53,962 nucleotides of DNA from Raineya orbicola (GCF_002843425.1 NZ_NKXO01000025.1:1-53962), one strand, 5' to 3'; shown: positions 1 to 9,619, counted from the stretch's first letter. Notes: generated from the letters alone by a model not told the origin. Numbers and translations: made by a program.

Positions 1-36
1 TTCTGTTTGTAAAAGCAGGAGGATTTCTAATAAATT

Positions 37-93
37 TGGCATTTTTTTTAGGTTAATCGTTGGAAAATTTTCCTAAATAAATGCCATTTTTTT
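37..93 (+). terminator. Possible terminator of a gene left of the window
   Basis: An inverted repeat pairs TGGCATTT...TTAGG (37-52) with CCTAAATAAATGCCA (72-86) across a loop of about 19 bases, with one or two internal mismatches, and is followed by a run of seven T. It fits an intrinsic terminator for a gene beyond the left edge. The long A/T-rich loop makes it less certain than the other terminators here. Confidence 0.45.
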
Positions 94-312
94 ATTTTTC
101 CAAATACCTCAATTGGCGGTCATATTGAACTTCATTTTAAAAAAATAAAATTTCAAACATTTTCTCCGAAAAAAAGTTATGGATTTCAGAAGAATGAATA
201 AATTTGCGAAAAAATAACCAAAATTTTGAACACCTTTCTTATTTGCATTTAGAGATTGAAGCATAGCTTTTTCTAATTTTAAATTTTTCTAACCAAACAT
301 TTTCATTGCTTT
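94..312. other. Leader region of the RND efflux operon
   Basis: This A/T-rich stretch has no convincing gene. A TAAATTTG box at 199-206 matches the Bacteroidota -7 element TAnnTTTG, but no TTTG lies at the expected distance upstream, so it is only a weak promoter candidate for the efflux operon. A TetR-type gene exists at 35202 in this window, but nothing here connects it to this operon. Confidence 0.35.
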
Positions 313-1434
313 ATGTATAAAAACTTTTTGGGTGCTTTGCTTTTAGGCACGATTTTTTTTATTGCTTGTACAAAAGAAAACCAAGAGCAACAAACTCCTA
401 TTCCGTTGTCTGTTGTGCAGGTAAAAGAGCAAGATGTAGAAGATTATGAGTATTATGTAGCTGATATTCAGGCAGTAAAGAATGTTGAGATACGCACCAA
501 AGTAGCAGGCTTTTTGGAGCAAATTTTTGTTGATGAGGGGAAAAAAGTAAGTAAGGGACAGCCCCTTTTCAAAATCAATGATTTAGAGTATAAAGCGGAA
601 GTAGCTACCGCTAATGCAAATTTACAAACGGCAACGGCAGAAGCTCATACGGCTGAAATTGAAGTAGAACGCGTGAAACTTTTGGTAGATAAAAAAGTAG
701 TTTCAGAAGTAGAACTAAAAATGGCAGAAGCTAAATGGAAAGCCTCTCTTGCCAAAGTAGAAGAGGCTCGTGCCGAGCTCCAAAAAGCAGAGCTTAAACT
801 TTCTTATACTATTATTCACGCCCCTTTTGATGGCTTAATTGATAGAATTCCCCTCAAAATTGGTAGCCTTTTGCAAGAAGGGACTTTGCTTACAACTATC
901 TCTGATAACTCTTATATGTATGCCTATTTCAAGATTACCGAAAATGAATATTTAGAGTATATGAAGAAGCGTCAGTTGGATACCAGCATAAAGCAACAAG
1001 TCGTGAAACTTGTACTTTCCAACAATAGTGTGTATGCACACGAAGGGGTAATAGAGACTTTAGAAGGAGATTTTGAGGGTGGTTCGGGTTCTATTGCCTT
1101 TCGGGCTAAATTTCCAAATCCAGACCGCTTGCTCAAACACGGTGCTACAGGTAAAGTGTTGGCTTCTAAAAAAATACAAAAATCTATCCTTATTCCTCAA
1201 AAGGCAGTGATGGAAATTCAAGATAAAAACTATGTTTTCGTTTTAGATAAAAACAACAAAACTCAATTACGCAGTTTTATTCCACTCAAAAGACGCGAAA
1301 ATTTTTATATTGTAAAATCGGGTCTGAAAGTAGGTGAAAAAATAGTAGTAGAAGGTATTCAAGGTTTGAAGGAAGGAGTTAGCATCAATCCTAAAATAAT
1401 TTCTGTTGATAGTTTATTAGCTGAAAACTTGTAA
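313..1434 (+). CDS. RND efflux periplasmic adaptor (AcrA/MexA type lipoprotein)
   Basis: This membrane-fusion protein would bridge the inner-membrane pump and the outer-membrane channel of a tripartite exporter. The 373-residue product begins with a lipoprotein signal whose lipobox FIAC puts the acylated cysteine at residue 19. A biotinyl-lipoyl-like half (KVAGFLEQIFVDEGKKV, about 60-90) is followed by an alpha-helical hairpin (about 95-150), the second lipoyl half (APFDGLIDRIPLKIGS) and beta-barrel/membrane-proximal domains. It is 9 bases upstream of the pump gene, so the three genes at 313-6107 form one operon. Family and order are clear; the substrate (drug, bile salt or dye) cannot be read from sequence. 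Confidence 0.93.
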   Translation: MYKNFLGALLLGTIFFIACTKENQEQQTPIPLSVVQVKEQDVEDYEYYVADIQAVKNVEIRTKVAGFLEQIFVDEGKKVSKGQPLFKINDLEYKAEVATANANLQTATAEAHTAEIEVERVKLLVDKKVVSEVELKMAEAKWKASLAKVEEARAELQKAELKLSYTIIHAPFDGLIDRIPLKIGSLLQEGTLLTTISDNSYMYAYFKITENEYLEYMKKRQLDTSIKQQVVKLVLSNNSVYAHEGVIETLEGDFEGGSGSIAFRAKFPNPDRLLKHGATGKVLASKKIQKSILIPQKAVMEIQDKNYVFVLDKNNKTQLRSFIPLKRRENFYIVKSGLKVGEKIVVEGIQGLKEGVSINPKIISVDSLLAENL

Positions 1435-1443
1435 ATAATTTTT

Positions 1444-4400
1444 ATGGTAGAGCGTTTTATTCGGCGACCTATTCTTTCATTGGTCATTTCTATTTTTTTT
1501 GTATTACTGGGCGTTTTGGCTTTATTCCAACTCCCTGTAACACAATTCCCTGATATTGCTCCTCCTTCGGTAACCGTTACTGCCAAATATACAGGTGCTA
1601 ATGCCGAAACCTGTATGAATGCCGTTGCCATAACTTTGGAAAGGGCTATCAATGGCGTACCAGGAATGACTTATATGAGTACGGTTATCAACAATAGTGG
1701 TGTTACGCTTATTACGGTCTATTTCAAAGTAGGCACAGACCCCGATGTAGCGGCGGTAAGCGTACAGAACAGGGTAGCTACCGTAATTGATGAACTTCCC
1801 GAAGAGGTTATTCGTGCAGGCGTTTCTACCGAGAAGGAAGTGAATAGTATGTTGATGTACTTAAATATTTACAGCAATGACGAAAACGCAGACGAGGAGT
1901 TTATTTACAACTTTGCCGATATCAATATCATCAAGGAACTCAAACGTATTGATGGAGTAGGTTTTTGTGAAATTCTTGGCTCCAAAGAATACGCTATGCG
2001 TATTTGGCTCAAACCTTACCGAATGAGTTCCTATAAGATTAGCCCTGATGATGTGATTAAAGCCATACGCAGACAAAATATTGAAGCTGCACCGGGAAAA
2101 ACAGGGGAAAGTTCGGCTAAAAAAGCTCAAAGTTTAGAGTATGTACTACGTTATACGGGAAAATTCAAAACCCCCGAAGAGTACGAAAATTTGGTTATCC
2201 GTGCCGAAAAAGATGGCTCTATTTTGCGTCTGAAAGATATTGCTGATGTAGAGTTTGGTTCGCTTACTTATTCAATGGTCTCTAAAACAGATGGGAGACC
2301 TTCGGCGTCTATTATGATAAAACAACGCCCTGGCTCCAATGCGGCAGAAGTTATTAAGAATATCAAAGCCAAAATGGCTGAACTGAAAGAAACTTCTTTC
2401 CCCCCTGGAATGACTTACAGCATTGCCTATGACGTTTCTCGCTTCCTTGATGCCTCCATTCACGAAGTTATTAAAACGCTCATAGAGGCGTTTATTTTGG
2501 TTTTTGTGGTAGTGTATCTTTTCTTACAAGATTTTCGTTCTACAGTGATTAGTGCTTTGGCTGTGCCTGTGGCACTGGTGGGAACTTTTGTTTTTATGCA
2601 ACTTTTGGGTTTTTCGGTAAATATGCTCACGCTGTTTGCATTAGTGCTTGCTATCGGAATTGTGGTGGATAATGCGATAGTGGTAGTAGAGGCAGTTCAC
2701 GTAAAAATGCACGAAAAACATTGTTCGCCTTTGCAAGCAACCATTGAAGCAATGAATGAAATTGCAGGGGCTATTTTGGCTATCACGCTGGTAATGTCGG
2801 CGGTATTTGTGCCTGTGGCATTTCTTTCAGGACCAGTGGGGATTTTTTACCGACAATTTTCACTCACCTTGGCTTTTGCAATAGTGATTTCAGGTATCAA
2901 TGCTCTTACTTTTACACCTGCTTTGTGTGCTTTGTGGCTCAAACACACGCATTACCACGACCCCGAAGAGGGTGAAGAATCCTTGAAAAAGGCTTGGATT
3001 TATAAATTTTTTGAAAAGTTCAATCAAAAGTATGAGTGGTTTGAAAATTTCTATAAGAAAATAGTAGCCCGTATAGCTCCGCTGAAAAAAGTTACTTTGC
3101 TCACTACCGTGATGGCAATTGTTTTAGTGGTAGGCATTAGCAAAATTTTACCCACAGGATTTATTCCTACCGAAGACCAAGGAATGATTTATGTGAGTGT
3201 AACCTCACCTGTGGGTTCTACTTTGGAGCGAACATCTGCTACTTTGGATAAAATTCAGAGAGCTTTGCAAAAGCACGCGGCAGTAGAGTCTATTTCCACA
3301 CTTGCGGGTTATAGTATTCTGACTGAATCCACAGGAGCCTCGTATGGTATGGGAATGATTAACCTCAAACCTTGGGAAGATCGCAAAGAAACCGCCGAAG
3401 AACTCACACGAATTTTTGCACAACTTACCGAAGAGATTAAAGAAGCAGAAATAGAGTTTTTCTTACCACCTACGGTGCCTGGTTTTGGAAATTCAAGTGG
3501 TTTTGAACTTCGTTTGCAAAACAAAACCGAAGACCTTTCTCTTACCAAGACCGCCCAAATTACGCAAAAATTCATAGAAGCTATCCAAAAACGCCCTGAA
3601 ATCAAAACGGCTTTTACTACTTTTAATGCAGATTTTCCGCAATATCTCATTCATCTTGACCAAGAAGTTGCCGCCAAAAAGGGAGTAAGCATTGAGAACG
3701 CAATGGAAACATTGCAAGCTCTTATTGGTAGCTATTATGCCTCTAATTTTATTCGTTTTGGGCAAATGTACAAAGTAATGATTCAACTCAAACCACAATA
3801 TCGCTCCAAACCCGAAGATATTCTACAACTTTATGTAAAAAATGAGCAAGGCGAAATGGTTTCATTTGCTTCTTTTGTACGTTTGGAGCGTGTGTATGGG
3901 GCGGAGCAAATCACTCGTTACAATATGTATATTACGGCACTTATCAATGGCGAAGCCGCCGAAGGTTATAGCAGTGGTGATGCCATTCGTGCTGTTGAGG
4001 AGGTTGCCCGAGAGGTTCTGCCAAAAGGTTATGTTATTGAATGGTCAGGAATTACAAGAGAAGAGATTTTGGCGGGAAATCAAACGCTTTATATTTTTTT
4101 AATTTGTTTGCTTTTTGTGTATTTGATACTTTCGGCTCAGTATGAGAGTTTTGCTCTGCCTTTGGCAGTACTGCTTTCTTTGCCTTTTGGAGTATTTGGC
4201 TCTTATCTTTTCTTGAAAATTACAGGATTAGAAAACAACATTTACGCACAAGTAGCTCTTGTAATGCTTGTAGGACTTTTAGGGAAAAACGCTATTCTGA
4301 TTGTAGAATTTGCTATTCAACGCCAGCGACAGGGTATTTCAGCTTTGCAGGCGGCAATAGAAGGAGCAGGTTCTCGCTTACGTCCTATCTTGATGACCTC

Positions 4401-4653
4401 GCTGGCTTTTATTGCAGGGTTAGTACCTCTCTGCTTGGCTTCGGGAGCGGGTGCCGCAGGTAATCAGTCTATCGGAATTGCTTCCGTAGGAGGTATGCTG
4501 ATAGGTACCGTGCTTGGTGTTTTTGTTATTCCAGGCTTGTATGTAATTATGGCTGAATTAGGTAAAAAGAAATCTAATGCCAAAGAGGGTATTTTGAAAG
4601 AAAATCATATTGCTGAAAATCAAGAATTTTTAACCTTTTCCGAAAAAAACTAA
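1444..4653 (+). CDS. RND efflux pump, HAE1 family (AcrB/MexB-like)
   Basis: Inner-membrane proton-driven transporter of 1069 residues, the usual HAE1 length, with two halves each of one N-terminal helix, a large periplasmic loop and a helix bundle. The proton-relay Asp is in GIVVDNAIVVVEAV at residue 409; the second Asp of the AcrB pair is Asn 410 here. The relay Lys is present in LLGKNAILIVEFA at residue 948. The start MVERFIRRPILSLV is typical of the family. It sits between adaptor and channel genes, 9 and 17 bases away. Hydrophobic drug export is the likely role by family; specificity is unknown. Confidence 0.95.
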   Translation: MVERFIRRPILSLVISIFFVLLGVLALFQLPVTQFPDIAPPSVTVTAKYTGANAETCMNAVAITLERAINGVPGMTYMSTVINNSGVTLITVYFKVGTDPDVAAVSVQNRVATVIDELPEEVIRAGVSTEKEVNSMLMYLNIYSNDENADEEFIYNFADINIIKELKRIDGVGFCEILGSKEYAMRIWLKPYRMSSYKISPDDVIKAIRRQNIEAAPGKTGESSAKKAQSLEYVLRYTGKFKTPEEYENLVIRAEKDGSILRLKDIADVEFGSLTYSMVSKTDGRPSASIMIKQRPGSNAAEVIKNIKAKMAELKETSFPPGMTYSIAYDVSRFLDASIHEVIKTLIEAFILVFVVVYLFLQDFRSTVISALAVPVALVGTFVFMQLLGFSVNMLTLFALVLAIGIVVDNAIVVVEAVHVKMHEKHCSPLQATIEAMNEIAGAILAITLVMSAVFVPVAFLSGPVGIFYRQFSLTLAFAIVISGINALTFTPALCALWLKHTHYHDPEEGEESLKKAWIYKFFEKFNQKYEWFENFYKKIVARIAPLKKVTLLTTVMAIVLVVGISKILPTGFIPTEDQGMIYVSVTSPVGSTLERTSATLDKIQRALQKHAAVESISTLAGYSILTESTGASYGMGMINLKPWEDRKETAEELTRIFAQLTEEIKEAEIEFFLPPTVPGFGNSSGFELRLQNKTEDLSLTKTAQITQKFIEAIQKRPEIKTAFTTFNADFPQYLIHLDQEVAAKKGVSIENAMETLQALIGSYYASNFIRFGQMYKVMIQLKPQYRSKPEDILQLYVKNEQGEMVSFASFVRLERVYGAEQITRYNMYITALINGEAAEGYSSGDAIRAVEEVAREVLPKGYVIEWSGITREEILAGNQTLYIFLICLLFVYLILSAQYESFALPLAVLLSLPFGVFGSYLFLKITGLENNIYAQVALVMLVGLLGKNAILIVEFAIQRQRQGISALQAAIEGAGSRLRPILMTSLAFIAGLVPLCLASGAGAAGNQSIGIASVGGMLIGTVLGVFVIPGLYVIMAELGKKKSNAKEGILKENHIAENQEFLTFSEKN

Positions 4654-4670
4654 TCATAGCTAATTATCTT

Positions 4671-6107
4671 ATGAACCTGAAAAAATATTGTTTCTGGGCT
4701 GTCTTATTGTTAGCTTTTTCTTGCCAACGTTATTTTGCACCCATTCAAGAGCCTTTGAAAATAGATATTCCCCAAAATTTTGTAAGCCTCTCGCAAGATA
4801 CTAATTCAGTGGCTTTGCTCAAATGGCAAGATTTTTTTCAAGATGATGAACTTGAAAACTTGATAGCCATCGCTTTACAAAATAACAGAGATTTACAAAT
4901 TGCCTTACAACGTATTGAAAAGGCAAAAGCAGAGTATCTTTATACCAAAGGCATTTTATTGCCTAATGTGCGTTTTCACGCTTCGGCAGGGGCAGATAAA
5001 TTTGGCGATTTTACGATGAATGGTGTGGGCAACTTTGACACCAACCTATCAGGAAACATTGGTGAAAATCAGCGTATCCCTACAAATCCGACTACGGACT
5101 TATTTGTAGGGTTGCGTAGTAGTTGGGAAATAGATATTTGGACAAAACTTCGTAGTTCCAAGAAAGCTCAACAAGCACGCATTTTAGCTTCGCAAGAATA
5201 TAAAAACTTAATTACAACAGAATTGGTAGTACAAATAGCCACTTTATACTATCAGATTTTAGCTTTGGATAGTGAATTGGAAGTGGTTGTAAAAAATATT
5301 CAGTTGCAAGAGCAAGTTTTAGCTTTGATGAAAACACAAAAAGAAGCAGGAAAAGCAACAGAACTTGCTGTGCAACAAACACAAGCACAACTTTATCGTA
5401 CCCGAAGTTTGAAATTTCTTTTGGAAAACCAGATTACAGATTTAGAAAATCAAATCAATTTTTTATGTGGGCGAGTGCCTCAAAAAATTGCTCGCAGTCA
5501 GAACTTATTAGAAAAAACTATTCCTACTATTCGTATAGGTACGCCTTTACAGATGCTTCGTTTACGTCCTGATGTGCGTTTGGCAGAAAGACAATTAGCA
5601 GCGGCACGTTTAGATTTACGTTCTGCACAAGCGGCTTTTCTACCTTCCTTAAACATAGATGCTTATGCAGGGCTGAACGCTTTCAGAGGAAATGTCTTGT
5701 TTAGTTCGGCTTCCATAGCTTATGGTATTTTGGGGGGGCTTACTGCTCCCATTTTTCAAAACAATGCCTTGAAAGCCAACTATAAGGTGAATTTAGCTCA
5801 AAACTATGAGGCGTATTTTGAATATCAGAAAACAGTGCTACGTGCATTTCAAGAAATACAGACTTTTCAAAAAATTCTTGCCAACCTTCAACAAGTCTAT
5901 GAGTTGCGAAACAAAGAGGTAGAAGAACTTCAAAAAGCAATAATTACTTCGCAAGACTTATTCAAAACAGGATTTGCGAATTATTTAGAAGTTATTACCA
6001 CGCAAAAAGCTGTTTTGGAGGCAGAAATAGATTTATTTGAAATTCGCTTGCATCAGTTTCAGTATGTTATTGCTTTGTACAGGGCTTTGGGAGGAGGTTG
6101 GCAGTAA
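4671..6107 (+). CDS. Outer-membrane efflux channel (TolC/OprM, NodT family lipoprotein)
   Basis: A 478-residue outer-membrane factor that would complete the RND exporter. The lipoprotein signal ends in the lipobox AFSC with cysteine 18, as in OprM-type channels. Two repeated OEP domains of long coiled helices follow; the motif LRLRPDVRLAERQLAAARLDLRSAQAAFLPS around residue 300 is characteristic of the NodT/OprM group. A run of seven G at 5732-5738 encodes LGG and leaves the frame intact. It is the last gene of the operon. No clear terminator is visible before the next gene. Confidence 0.93.
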   Translation: MNLKKYCFWAVLLLAFSCQRYFAPIQEPLKIDIPQNFVSLSQDTNSVALLKWQDFFQDDELENLIAIALQNNRDLQIALQRIEKAKAEYLYTKGILLPNVRFHASAGADKFGDFTMNGVGNFDTNLSGNIGENQRIPTNPTTDLFVGLRSSWEIDIWTKLRSSKKAQQARILASQEYKNLITTELVVQIATLYYQILALDSELEVVVKNIQLQEQVLALMKTQKEAGKATELAVQQTQAQLYRTRSLKFLLENQITDLENQINFLCGRVPQKIARSQNLLEKTIPTIRIGTPLQMLRLRPDVRLAERQLAAARLDLRSAQAAFLPSLNIDAYAGLNAFRGNVLFSSASIAYGILGGLTAPIFQNNALKANYKVNLAQNYEAYFEYQKTVLRAFQEIQTFQKILANLQQVYELRNKEVEELQKAIITSQDLFKTGFANYLEVITTQKAVLEAEIDLFEIRLHQFQYVIALYRALGGGWQ

Positions 6108-6147
6108 AAATTTCACTTTGCAAAACCTTCCTTTCTATGAAAATGTT

Positions 6148-6155
6148 TATCTTTG
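6148..6155 (+). promoter_or_regulatory. -7 box upstream of the Uma2 gene
   Basis: TATCTTTG fits TAnnTTTG and lies 28 bases before the ATG at 6183. The nearest TTTG upstream (6117-6120) is 27 bases away, longer than usual, so the -33 part is weak. Confidence 0.4.
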
Positions 6156-6182
6156 TAAAAACGCCGCCAAGTTCCAACAGAT

Positions 6183-6767
6183 ATGGAAACTACTATTTTG
6201 CATATTCCTGAAAAGCTAAGTTTTACAGATGACGAATTTTTTGAATTTTGCAGACAGAACGACCATTTGAAATTTGAACGCACTGCCCAAGGCGATATTA
6301 TTGTTGTGGCACTTACAGGCGGAAAAACGGGGAAATTTAATTCAGAATTGAATGCAGAAATTATATTGTGGAATAGAAAAGAAAAATTTGGAGTAGTATT
6401 TGATTCCAGCACAGGATTTCGTTTGCCTGATAGCTCTATCAAATCGCCTGATGTAGCGGTTATCAAGCGAGAGCGTTGGGAGGCATTGAGCGAAGTAGAA
6501 AAAGAAAAGTTTGTGCCTCTGTGTCCTGATTTTGTGATAGAAATTAAATCTGCTGCGGATAGGCTCAAAGATTTGCAAGAAAAAATGCGAGAATGGCTGG
6601 CTAATGGCGTAAAACTTGCGTGGCTAATAGACTTGCAAGAGCAAAAGGTTTATATTTACACACCAAACACCCAAGAACCTGAGATGGTAGAAGGTTTTGC
6701 CGATAAAACCCTTACAGGAAAAGACATTTTGCCAAATTTATTTATAGATTTGTGCGTTTTATTGTAG
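6183..6767 (+). CDS. Uma2-family putative endonuclease (DUF820)
   Basis: A 194-residue protein of the Uma2/DUF820 family, which has the PD-(D/E)XK nuclease fold and is most abundant in cyanobacteria. Visible catalytic-type motifs are SPDVAVI near residue 95 and FVIEIKS near residue 120, giving the D...ExK arrangement; [13 protein letters not shown] near the C-terminus is also typical. The residues suggest an active site, but no biological function has been shown for most members. It stands alone between the efflux operon and lipA with no partner suggesting a toxin or defence role. Confidence 0.85.
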   Translation: METTILHIPEKLSFTDDEFFEFCRQNDHLKFERTAQGDIIVVALTGGKTGKFNSELNAEIILWNRKEKFGVVFDSSTGFRLPDSSIKSPDVAVIKRERWEALSEVEKEKFVPLCPDFVIEIKSAADRLKDLQEKMREWLANGVKLAWLIDLQEQKVYIYTPNTQEPEMVEGFADKTLTGKDILPNLFIDLCVLL

Positions 6768-6799
6768 TCAGAACATTTTTTATTGCAAAAATTATTATT

Positions 6800-7687
6800 A
6801 TGATAGAATTACCCATTGTAACTTCTGAAAAAGAATATAAAACCAAAAAACCGCATTGGTTACGCGTAAAATTGCCCGTTGGGTACGAATACGCCAAAGT
6901 GAGAAAACTCGTAGATACCTACAAACTGCATACAATTTGTGAAAGTGGTAATTGTCCTAATATGGGCGAATGTTGGGGAGCGGGTACTGCCACTTTTATG
7001 ATTTTAGGAAATGTTTGCACGCGTAGCTGTACATTTTGTGCGGTTGCTACGGGCAAACCTACCGAATACGATACCGATGAGCCTCGCAGAGTAGCAGAGG
7101 CGATTAAACTTATGGGTGTAAAACACGCTGTTATTACTTCGGTAAATAGAGATGAACTCAAAGACCGAGGAGCGGCGATTTGGCACGAAACCGTAAGGCT
7201 AACCAAAGAATTATGTCCTGAAACTACTATTGAAACGCTTATTCCCGATGTGAAAGGCAATTGGGAAGCTCTTTATACTATGATTTCCGCAGGGCAGGAG
7301 GTAGTTTCGCATAATATGGAGACCATTAAGCGTTTGTATCGCAGAGTACGCCCACAAGCTAAATATGAGCGTAGTTTGGAGCAAATTCGCCGAACCAAAG
7401 AATTTGGCAAACGTACCAAATCAGGGATAATGTTGGGCTTGGGTGAAACCCGTGAGGAAGTGTATGAAGCAATGGACGATTTGGTAGCCAATGGTTTAGA
7501 TATTCTTACACTGGGACAATACTTACAACCTACTAAAATGCACTTGGAAGTAGTTGAGTACATTCACCCCGATTTGTTTGAGCATTACAAAGAAGAGGGT
7601 TTGAAAAGAGGGTTGAAATATGTAGAAGCGGGACCTTTGGTGCGTTCTTCTTATCACGCCGAAAGGCACGTAAATGTTCCGATTTGA
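6800..7687 (+). CDS. lipA: Lipoyl synthase
   Basis: Radical SAM enzyme that inserts two sulfurs into octanoyl groups on lipoyl domains. The auxiliary cluster cysteines are in [13 protein letters not shown], the radical SAM CxxxCxxC is CTRSCTFC, and the C-terminal serine ligand is in RSSYHAE. I place the start at the ATG at 6800 (295 residues, [14 protein letters not shown]); a longer reading from 6752 would overlap the Uma2 gene and add 16 hydrophobic residues not found in LipA proteins. The enzyme is cytoplasmic and serves pyruvate and 2-oxoglutarate dehydrogenases. No lipB is nearby. Confidence 0.96.
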   Translation: MIELPIVTSEKEYKTKKPHWLRVKLPVGYEYAKVRKLVDTYKLHTICESGNCPNMGECWGAGTATFMILGNVCTRSCTFCAVATGKPTEYDTDEPRRVAEAIKLMGVKHAVITSVNRDELKDRGAAIWHETVRLTKELCPETTIETLIPDVKGNWEALYTMISAGQEVVSHNMETIKRLYRRVRPQAKYERSLEQIRRTKEFGKRTKSGIMLGLGETREEVYEAMDDLVANGLDILTLGQYLQPTKMHLEVVEYIHPDLFEHYKEEGLKRGLKYVEAGPLVRSSYHAERHVNVPI

Positions 7688-7725
7688 TGTTTTTGCAATA
7701 ATTTTACACCTAAATCTTTGATTTT

Positions 7726-7917
7726 ATGGAACAACAAACCTTGCAAATTGAGATTCTCCCCAACGGACCTATGGTGGTTTATGGCAGTTGTACATTAAAA
7801 GTGAGTGGAGAGATTCAAAAAATTGAAAAAGAAAAAACTTTTCTTTGTCGTTGTGGTGCCTCGGAAAAAAAGCCCTTTTGCGATGGTTCGCATAAGAAAA
7901 TAGGATTTCAAGGATAG
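7726..7917 (+). CDS. CDGSH iron-sulfur domain protein
   Basis: A 63-residue single-domain protein with the zf-CDGSH motif CRCGASEKKPFCDGSH at its C-terminal end; the three cysteines and one histidine would bind a labile 2Fe-2S cluster as in mitoNEET-type proteins. There is no membrane anchor. It follows lipA by 38 bases, and a shared iron-sulfur theme is possible, but separate promoters cannot be excluded. The exact function of bacterial CDGSH proteins is generally unknown (electron transfer or cluster donation). Confidence 0.9.
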   Translation: MEQQTLQIEILPNGPMVVYGSCTLKVSGEIQKIEKEKTFLCRCGASEKKPFCDGSHKKIGFQG

Positions 7918-7967
7918 CTTCTCCAAGACAAATAGCTGAATTATTGAAAAATAATTCTTAAAATTTT

Positions 7968-7996
7968 TTTGTTTTCAAAAATTATTCCTAAATTTG
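7968..7996 (+). promoter_or_regulatory. Promoter of the ribosomal protein operon
   Basis: TTTG (7968-7971) and TAAATTTG (7989-7996) match the -33/-7 pattern of the Bacteroidota housekeeping sigma factor, though the 17-base spacer is slightly short. The following TTTGCAGTCC is shared with the tRNA promoter at 25231-25240. Transcription would start near 8001-8003, directly at the hairpin described next. Confidence 0.65.
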
Positions 7997-8000
7997 CAGT

Positions 8001-8036
8001 CCCTTACGGAAACCCTATCGTAAGGGATTGATTTTT
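8001..8036 (+). promoter_or_regulatory. Leader hairpin before rplC, possible attenuator
   Basis: CCCTTACG (8001-8008) pairs perfectly with CGTAAGGG (8019-8026) around a 10-base loop, and the stem is followed by ATTGATTTTTTG. It lies at the predicted 5' end of the operon mRNA, before the L3 start at 8060. It could be a factor-independent attenuator, a ribosomal-protein binding site or a 5' stabilising hairpin; the sequence does not decide which. Confidence 0.55.
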
Positions 8037-8059
8037 TGAAATTTAAGCAAAAAAGTACA

Positions 8060-8680
8060 ATGTCTGGTCTTATTGGAAAAAAAATCGGAATGACTAGCTT
8101 TTTCAGTGCCGATGGACAGCTTGTCGGATGCACGGTGATAGAAGCTGGTCCTTGCGTAGTTACGCAAGTGAAGACGAAGGAAAAAGACGGTTATGAAGCA
8201 GTACAGCTGGGTTTTGGCGAAGCAAAAGAAAAAAACACGCCAATGCCTTTGCTCGGACACTTCAAGAAAGCGGGTACTACCCCGAAACGTAAATTAGTGG
8301 AGTTCAAAGGGTTTGAAAAACCTCTTCAACTCGGCGATACGCTTTCTGTACAAGATGTTTTCGCAGAAGGTGATTTAGTTGATGTAGTGGGAACTTCCAA
8401 AGGTAAAGGTTTTCAAGGTGTTGTAAAAAGACACGGATTTAGCGGTGTGGGTGGGCAAACCCACGGACAGCACAACCGCCAACGCCACCCTGGTTCAATG
8501 GGTCCTGGTTCTACACCTGGGCACGTTTTCAAAGGTCGTCGTATGGCAGGTAGAACTGGTAATGACCGTGTAAAAGTGCAAAACCTGAAAGTTTTGAAAG
8601 TTATTCCTGAAAAGAACCTCATTATCGTAAAAGGTTCGGTACCCGGTGCGATAAACTCTTTTGTTATCATTGAAAAATAA
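8060..8680 (+). CDS. rplC: 50S ribosomal protein L3
   Basis: Ribosomal protein L3, 206 residues from the ATG at 8060 ([16 protein letters not shown]), the conserved family start; an upstream in-frame ATG at 8036 lies within the leader and would add eight residues. The conserved loop [20 protein letters not shown] around residue 140, containing the methylated Gln position, is intact. L3 is an early 23S rRNA assembly protein near the peptidyl transferase centre. It is the first gene of this operon; rpsJ, usually in front of it, is absent. Confidence 0.97.
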   Translation: MSGLIGKKIGMTSFFSADGQLVGCTVIEAGPCVVTQVKTKEKDGYEAVQLGFGEAKEKNTPMPLLGHFKKAGTTPKRKLVEFKGFEKPLQLGDTLSVQDVFAEGDLVDVVGTSKGKGFQGVVKRHGFSGVGGQTHGQHNRQRHPGSMGPGSTPGHVFKGRRMAGRTGNDRVKVQNLKVLKVIPEKNLIIVKGSVPGAINSFVIIEK

Positions 8681-8691
8681 TTTTTACAGCG

Positions 8692-9324
8692 ATGCAATTA
8701 CCCGTTTTGAATATACAAGGCACAGAAACTGGCAGAGCAATTAACCTGCCTGATGAGATTTTTGCGATTGAGCCTAATCAGCACGTTGTGTATTTAGATG
8801 TAAAGCACTATTTGGCGGCACAGCGTCAGGGAACGCATAAATCCAAAGAAAGAAACGAAGTACACGGCTCTACCCGCAAACTTCATCGCCAAAAAGGTAC
8901 AGGTGGCTCTCGTAAAGGTAGTATCAAGAACCCTTTGTTCCGCCACGGAGGACGAATTTTCGGTCCCAGACCTCGTGATTACGATTTCAAGCTCAACAAG
9001 AAAACCAAAATTTTGGCTCGTAAATCGGCTCTTACCTATAAAGCTCAAGAAAATGCTATCAAAGTATTAGAAAATTTCAGCTTTGATAAGCCCAAAACCA
9101 AAGAATATTTGGCAATTCTTGAAAAATTAGCTGTTCAAGACAAAAAGACGCTTCTCGTGCTACCCGAACACACACCTAATGTGTATCTTTCTGGTAGAAA
9201 TTTACCCAAAGCAAATACTATCGTAGCTTCTGACCTCAATACCTACGCAGTAATGAATGCTGATGTGGTAATTTTGTGCGAAGGAGCAGTTGCCAAAATC
9301 CAAGAAATTTTAGTAAAAGAATAA
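8692..9324 (+). CDS. rplD: 50S ribosomal protein L4
   Basis: Ribosomal protein L4/L1e, 210 residues, the expected length. The conserved loop KLHRQKGTGGSRKGSIKNPLF (residues about 65-85), which lines the exit tunnel, is present. In Escherichia coli L4 represses its own S10 operon through the mRNA leader; whether it binds the leader hairpin at 8001 here is unknown. It lies 11 bases after rplC. Confidence 0.97.
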   Translation: MQLPVLNIQGTETGRAINLPDEIFAIEPNQHVVYLDVKHYLAAQRQGTHKSKERNEVHGSTRKLHRQKGTGGSRKGSIKNPLFRHGGRIFGPRPRDYDFKLNKKTKILARKSALTYKAQENAIKVLENFSFDKPKTKEYLAILEKLAVQDKKTLLVLPEHTPNVYLSGRNLPKANTIVASDLNTYAVMNADVVILCEGAVAKIQEILVKE

Positions 9325-9328
9325 GGAT

Positions 9329-9619
9329 ATGAAGACGATACTTAAAAAGGCGGTGATTGGCGAAAAAGCCGCAGGGCTTCACGATAAAGGTATCTACACT
9401 TTTATTGTTGATAAAAAAGCCAACAAAGTGGAAATCAAAAATGAAATTGAAAGAATATACGGCGTAACCGTAGAGAGTGTAAATACTTTACGCTACGGAG
9501 GAAAGCCCAAAGTACGTTATACCAAAACCAATGTTTTATCTGGTAGAACACAAGCCTATAAAAAAGCCCTTGTACGTGTAGCAGAAGGCGATTTTATAGA
9601 TGTGTATGGCAATGGCTAA
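9329..9619 (+). CDS. rplW: 50S ribosomal protein L23
   Basis: Ribosomal protein L23, 96 residues, located at the tunnel exit where trigger factor and signal recognition particle dock. The start MKTILKKAVIGEKAAGLHDKG and the motif VESVNTLRYGGKPKVRYTK are typical of Bacteroidota L23. It is 4 bases after rplD; a 58-base gap then separates it from rplB. Confidence 0.97.
   Translation: MKTILKKAVIGEKAAGLHDKGIYTFIVDKKANKVEIKNEIERIYGVTVESVNTLRYGGKPKVRYTKTNVLSGRTQAYKKALVRVAEGDFIDVYGNG

Noticed and set aside
5732-5738. Seven-G run in the outer-membrane channel gene as a slippage site
   Set aside because: One base shorter than the tract in the subtilase, located at conserved Gly codons, and without other hints of switching.
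6113-6568. 151-codon minus-strand frame over the Uma2 gene
   Set aside because: The plus-strand frame has clear Uma2 motifs, and this one is its complement with no features of its own.
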